Source of the DNA: Chloroflexota bacterium
Lineage (GTDB): Bacteria; Chloroflexota; Anaerolineae; Anaerolineales; Villigracilaceae
Assembly (NCBI GenBank): GCA_023459215.1
Contig: JAEWVF010000076.1
Location: 26,200-90,199, forward strand
Length of the DNA stretch: 64,000 nucleotides
Direction: 5' to 3'
Each line of letters opens with the position of its first letter. The stretch's first letter is position 1. Shown piece by piece: positions 60,794 through 64,000 of this stretch. The notes under the pieces were generated by a model that was not told the origin of the DNA, ran no database searches, and was given only the letters and a program-made list of their open reading frames with translations. Position numbers and translations under genes: made by a program.

Positions 60794-62382
60794 AACTTCG
60801 CCTGGCAACGGTTCTCCTGCTGGCCGCCCTGCTCGCCGCTGGTCTATTCACCTTCCGGGATTACGGCCTGTCGTGGGACGAACCGCTCTTCTACGACTAC
60901 GCCGAAACCATCCCCGCTGCCTACCGGGGCTGGGACCGCCTCGACGAAGGCGTCTACGGCTCGAGCGCCGAAGACCACAAATACTACGGCCCGGCCTACC
61001 TGCTGTTGGGCCGCCCGCTCAAAATTGGTATCCAGGCTGTCTTGGGGACGGATTCAGCCGCGGCCTGGCACCTGGTCAACTTCATCTCATTCATCCTGGG
61101 CGCTACCTTCATCTACCGGCTCGGGACGCGTTTCACAACCCCCAACCTGGCCGCCGTTAACGCCGCCTTTTTCGCCCTGCAACCGCTGCTGTGGGGGCAC
61201 GCCTTCATCAACCCCAAAGATATGCCTTTTATGACCGCCTTCCTGGCTGCCGTGACCCTCGGCCTGGGGTGGGTGGATTCCATCCCTGAGCGGAGGACGC
61301 AGTCCGTAGTCGAAGGGTGGTTTTTGCGGATTCTTCACACACCAGGATTCCCAAAACTCCTTCTAGCCATCCTCGCCCTCGGCATCGCTTCCGCCATCCG
61401 CGTCATCGGCCCATTGGCCGGGGCACTGGTCTTTGTCTATTTCCTGATTCGCTTCGTTCGCATCACCCGCGATTCCCGCACTTTTTCACTCCTCCACTTA
61501 TCCTCGTATATCCTGCTCTCCATAGCCATTATGTTCTTGTTCTGGCCCTTCCTGTGGGCTGACCCGCTTAATCGCCTGCTCGAAGTCCTGCGCCATATGT
61601 CCAACAACCCGACCGAATTGGCCGTGCTGTTCCTCGGGCAAATTTTCCCGGCCAACGAACTACCGGCGCGCTACTTCCCGCAGATGCTGGCCCTGACCTT
61701 GAGCGAACCCTTCCTGCCGCTGGCCCTGCTCGGCGGGCTGCGCCTGGGTTGGCAAATCATCAAGAAACAACGCGATTGGGCAGAAGCCATGGTGCTTTTC
61801 CTGTGGTTTGCGCCACTGGCCGCCTACAATATCATCAAAGTCCCCTCGATGTATGACGGCATTCGCCACTTCCTGTTCCTGCTGCCGCCGCTGTTCATGC
61901 TGGCCGGGATTGGGGTGGATGCTATCAGGTTGCAGGCTTCACGCATCGTGTCAGATGTTCGACGCTTCACGTTTCATGCTTTATTGACCGGCCTGCTTCT
62001 GCTTCCCGGCCTGGTCGGCATCATCCGCCTGCACCCCTACCAGTACACCTACTACAACAGCTTTGCCGGGCCAACCTACCGCGTTTACGAAAACGATTAC
62101 TGGCTGACCTGTTACAAGGAAGCTGTCGAATGGGCGCGCCAAAACGCAGCGAATCAGCCGCTGTACATCCAGCGCGAATTTGCTGTGGCCGGTTATTATG
62201 GGGAAGGGTTGGACCTGCGCGATTTACGCTACGAAACCCCTGAAAGCCTGCCCGCCGAGGCCTTGATGCTGTTTTCGACCCGCGCCAACCTGGATATCAA
62301 ATCGGTCTTTCGCAAGATGCCGGTTGTCCATGCCATTGGGCGCGACGGCGTCGAATTCTGCCTGATCAAGCGCATGGATTAG
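60790..62382 (+). CDS. GT39-type membrane glycosyltransferase
   Basis: 530 residues, about eleven membrane helices. The catalytic acidic motif just after the first helix, YGLSWDEPLFYDY, is that of the PMT/ArnT (GT39, GT-C) family. Further family regions are FALQPLLWGHAFINPKDMP and the C-terminal soluble part from about residue 410. It uses polyprenyl-phosphate sugars to glycosylate proteins or lipids outside the membrane. An in-frame REP-like sequence (61285-61317) encodes an extra loop (IPERRTQSVVEGW) between helices. Confidence 0.8.
   Translation: MKLRLATVLLLAALLAAGLFTFRDYGLSWDEPLFYDYAETIPAAYRGWDRLDEGVYGSSAEDHKYYGPAYLLLGRPLKIGIQAVLGTDSAAAWHLVNFISFILGATFIYRLGTRFTTPNLAAVNAAFFALQPLLWGHAFINPKDMPFMTAFLAAVTLGLGWVDSIPERRTQSVVEGWFLRILHTPGFPKLLLAILALGIASAIRVIGPLAGALVFVYFLIRFVRITRDSRTFSLLHLSSYILLSIAIMFLFWPFLWADPLNRLLEVLRHMSNNPTELAVLFLGQIFPANELPARYFPQMLALTLSEPFLPLALLGGLRLGWQIIKKQRDWAEAMVLFLWFAPLAAYNIIKVPSMYDGIRHFLFLLPPLFMLAGIGVDAIRLQASRIVSDVRRFTFHALLTGLLLLPGLVGIIRLHPYQYTYYNSFAGPTYRVYENDYWLTCYKEAVEWARQNAANQPLYIQREFAVAGYYGEGLDLRDLRYETPESLPAEALMLFSTRANLDIKSVFRKMPVVHAIGRDGVEFCLIKRMD
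61285..61317. repeat. REP-like repeat inside the glycosyltransferase gene
   Basis: CCTGAGCGGAGG ... CGTAGTCGAAGGG, the same two end words as the intergenic copy at 62438 in the opposite orientation. Its length (33 bases) keeps the reading frame. Confidence 0.65.
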
Positions 62383-62437
62383 ACCTCTTGCATAAGTCCT
62401 GCCTGCGCCAGTGCCGCCGGCACAGGTGAGCGGAGCG

Positions 62438-62545
62438 CCCTTCGACTACGGGCAACGCAAAATACGCTTTGCCCTCCGCTCAGGACGGTGATACTTTATA
62501 AAAAAGCGAAGCGGTGTCCTGAGCCTGTCGAAGGGTCGAAGGACA
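62438..62545. repeat. REP-like repeats after the glycosyltransferase gene
   Basis: CCCTTCGACTACG (62438-62450) ... CCTCCGCTCAGG (62473-62484) is the inverted version of the 61285 element with a different middle. A second related word, TCCTGAGCCTGTCGAAGG, lies near 62518-62535. The 178-base gap holds no gene. Confidence 0.6.
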
Positions 62546-62560
62546 TTTACAAGATGTCTA

Positions 62561-62926
62561 TTAGCTTTCTTCAAGCTCGCGGTAGATGACCCAATGCCCC
62601 TTACGATCATCGGCGTTTTTGATCTCGCGGTCGTAGTAAATATCGAAAACCTGTCCCGATTGAACCCGCACCCGAAAAAAGAAACGCCCCACCCCCAGCG
62701 AACCCCTGCCAGCCGCTACGGCGGCATGTTCGGGGCGCATGTTGCGGGCGGCGCGTCCGCGGCGGGTAAAATCGCTCCACTCGGCCAGCAAACCAACAAT
62801 CGGGTAGTCCGCTCCGTTCCAGGAAAACCGCTGCGGACAGGGCGGCGTTTTTTCATACAGAGGGGCAACATCCCAGGCAACCGTAATCGGCTCGTCAAGA
62901 AAATGAATGGCTTTGAAATCAGACAT
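62561..62926 (-). CDS. DUF6504-like small protein
   Basis: 121 residues from ATG 62926, with -10 TATACT six bases upstream (leaderless). The core RFSWNGADYPIVGLLAEW, then FFFRVRVQSGQVFDIYYDRE resembles the DUF6504 pattern (strand W-G-x-x-Y-x-V, then W; later F-x-V-x-T/S-x-x-G). Small soluble beta protein. Function unknown. Confidence 0.65.
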   Translation of the reverse strand: MSDFKAIHFLDEPITVAWDVAPLYEKTPPCPQRFSWNGADYPIVGLLAEWSDFTRRGRAARNMRPEHAAVAAGRGSLGVGRFFFRVRVQSGQVFDIYYDREIKNADDRKGHWVIYRELEES

Positions 62927-63030
62927 ATTTAAAGTATACCTGTTCCCACGCGCTGCGCAATCGGCCAAAACAAAATGGCCGCTTCCTGAATCCTGTTCGC
63001 CAGATTGACAAAGAGCAGTAAAATCACGCT

Positions 63031-63942
63031 ATGAGCAAAATACGCACTGTTTTCATGGGTTCCCCCGATTTTTCTGTGCCGACCCTGCGCGCGCTGGCTG
63101 CGGCTGACTACAAACTGGTCGGCGTTGTCAGCCAGCCAGACCGGCCCGCCGGGCGCGGCAACAAGCTGACTCCGCCGCCCGTCAAAGTGGCAGCGGATGA
63201 ACTGGGCATTGCCACTATCCAGCCCCAACGTTTGCGCCAGCCCGAGGCGATGGAGCAGCTCAAGGCCTGGGCCCCCGACCTGGTTGTAGTGGCCGCTTTC
63301 GGACAAATCCTGCGTCCCGAGGTGCTCGACCTGCCGCGCTTCGGCTGCATCAACGTTCACGCTTCGCTGCTGCCCAGGTGGCGCGGAGCGGCCCCCATCC
63401 AGGCCTGCATCCTGGCCGGGGACGCAGAGAGCGGCGTAACCATCATGCAGATGGATCCCGGCATCGACACCGGCCCGATGCTCTCGCAGCGCGCCATCCG
63501 CCTGGCGGAGGACGAGACCGGCGGCTCGCTTTTCGAGCGCATCTCGGCGCTGGGCGCGGAATTGCTGCTGGAAACCCTGCCGCGTTACATCAGCGGCGAA
63601 ATTGTCCCCCAGCCGCAGCCTGCCGAGGGAGCCACCTATGCCCCAATGCTCAAAAAGGAAGATGGCCTGCTCGATTTCAACCAGCCGGCCATCCAGTTGG
63701 AACGCCGGGTACGGGCGATGAGTCCCTGGCCGGGCGCGTTTTTCGAATGGCAGGGCGCGCCGCTCAAAATCCACAAGGCGCACGTTGCCAGCGGGAAAGC
63801 GGACGCGGGCCAGCGCACCCTCCACAACGGCTTGCCGGCTGTTGGCACGGCAGAAAATCTCCTCGTTTTTGACGAACTCCAGCCCGCCGGGAAGAAATCC
63901 ATGCCGGGGAAAGCTTTCCTGGCCGGCGCGCGGGATTGGTAA
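63031..63942 (+). CDS. fmt: Methionyl-tRNA formyltransferase
   Basis: 303 residues. It adds a formyl group to initiator Met-tRNA. Key regions are FMGSPDFSVPTLRALA, VSQPDRPAGRGNKLTPPPVK (the tRNA-binding loop), CINVHASLLPRWRGAAPIQ (catalytic Asn/His) and IMQMDPGIDTGPML (catalytic Asp). A C-terminal OB domain follows. Length is normal. -10 TAAAAT lies six bases before the ATG, consistent with leaderless mRNA. Confidence 0.95.
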   Translation: MSKIRTVFMGSPDFSVPTLRALAAADYKLVGVVSQPDRPAGRGNKLTPPPVKVAADELGIATIQPQRLRQPEAMEQLKAWAPDLVVVAAFGQILRPEVLDLPRFGCINVHASLLPRWRGAAPIQACILAGDAESGVTIMQMDPGIDTGPMLSQRAIRLAEDETGGSLFERISALGAELLLETLPRYISGEIVPQPQPAEGATYAPMLKKEDGLLDFNQPAIQLERRVRAMSPWPGAFFEWQGAPLKIHKAHVASGKADAGQRTLHNGLPAVGTAENLLVFDELQPAGKKSMPGKAFLAGARDW

Positions 63943-63969
63943 GCAAAATCCAACCAAAAGGAATCGCTT

Positions 63970-64000
63970 ATGAGCAAATACATCGCCTCCATTGACCAGG
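63970..64000 (+). CDS. Start of a probable glycerol kinase (cut by window edge)
   Basis: Only ten codons are visible: MSKYIASIDQ, behind AAAGGA. This matches the usual first residues of FGGY-family glycerol kinases (MSKYIAAIDQGTTS). With so little sequence the call stays tentative. Confidence 0.5.
   Translation, partial: MSKYIASIDQ

Noticed and set aside
62929..63957. 342-codon minus-strand open frame opposite fmt
   Set aside because: Shadow of fmt, which has all catalytic motifs.

Overview
The window looks like a chromosome segment of a Chloroflexota bacterium, probably class Anaerolineae. This is inferred from protein style (PEGA/propeller-type membrane and lipoproteins, a PPi-type phosphofructokinase, a bacterial homologue of the archaeal PolB2 family), from narGHJI next to a multidomain NirS, and from frequent promoters with a -10 box six bases from the ATG. 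No rRNA or complete tRNA is present, so the placement is tentative.

Region 1 (1-15,369) is accessory DNA. Its left 9.8 kb is clearly AT-rich. It holds an IS630 fragment, then a tight operon encoding a Trypco1-like protein, a trypsin-like protease fused to an NTPase-like region, and an AAA ATPase fused to a ParA/MinD-like ATPase. A GAF protein and a nucleotide-pool trio (dUTPase, MazG-like pyrophosphohydrolase, HAD phosphatase) follow. Next comes a GC-rich cassette: LuxR-type HTH protein, RadA-like protein with a broken P-loop, small helical protein, and a family-B DNA polymerase that has lost catalytic residues. A small HTH (excisionase-like) gene behind a promoter carrying a LexA-like operator, and a tyrosine recombinase, close the region at a tRNA-Lys(CTT) 3' fragment. 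The layout suggests the right end of an integrative element whose left end lies outside the window.

Region 2 (15.5-41.9 kb) is a denitrification/nitrate respiration region, nearly all on the minus strand: DUF1858-nirS, a Crp/Fnr regulator, an NnrS-like operon, and narC-like-narGHJI with a TDT/SLAC1-type transporter and an FmdE-like protein. A shared 16-bp dyad (TTTGCGC-N4-[GA]CAAA, with small variations) lies at class-II position in front of nirS, nnrS and nar, and in front of two decayed DUF1858 copies. A set of membrane and propeller proteins of unknown role sits in between.

Region 3 (41.9-44.9 kb) has an ISAzo13-type insertion sequence with a likely programmed -1 frameshift, a truncated Crp-like gene, and an ATPase/DUF234 gene behind a 39-bp perfect palindrome.

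Region 4 (45-64 kb) is GC-rich core-like DNA: ECF sigma/anti-sigma pair, a LacI-sensor histidine kinase, UbiA prenyltransferase, MFS and RarD transporters, PPi-type phosphofructokinase, a GH25-SH3-phosphodiester glycosidase protein, a Cas4/RecB-like nuclease, an Xre regulator pair, thioesterase, ChlI/MoxR ATPase, acetyltransferase, GT39 glycosyltransferase, fmt, and the first codons of a probable glycerol kinase.
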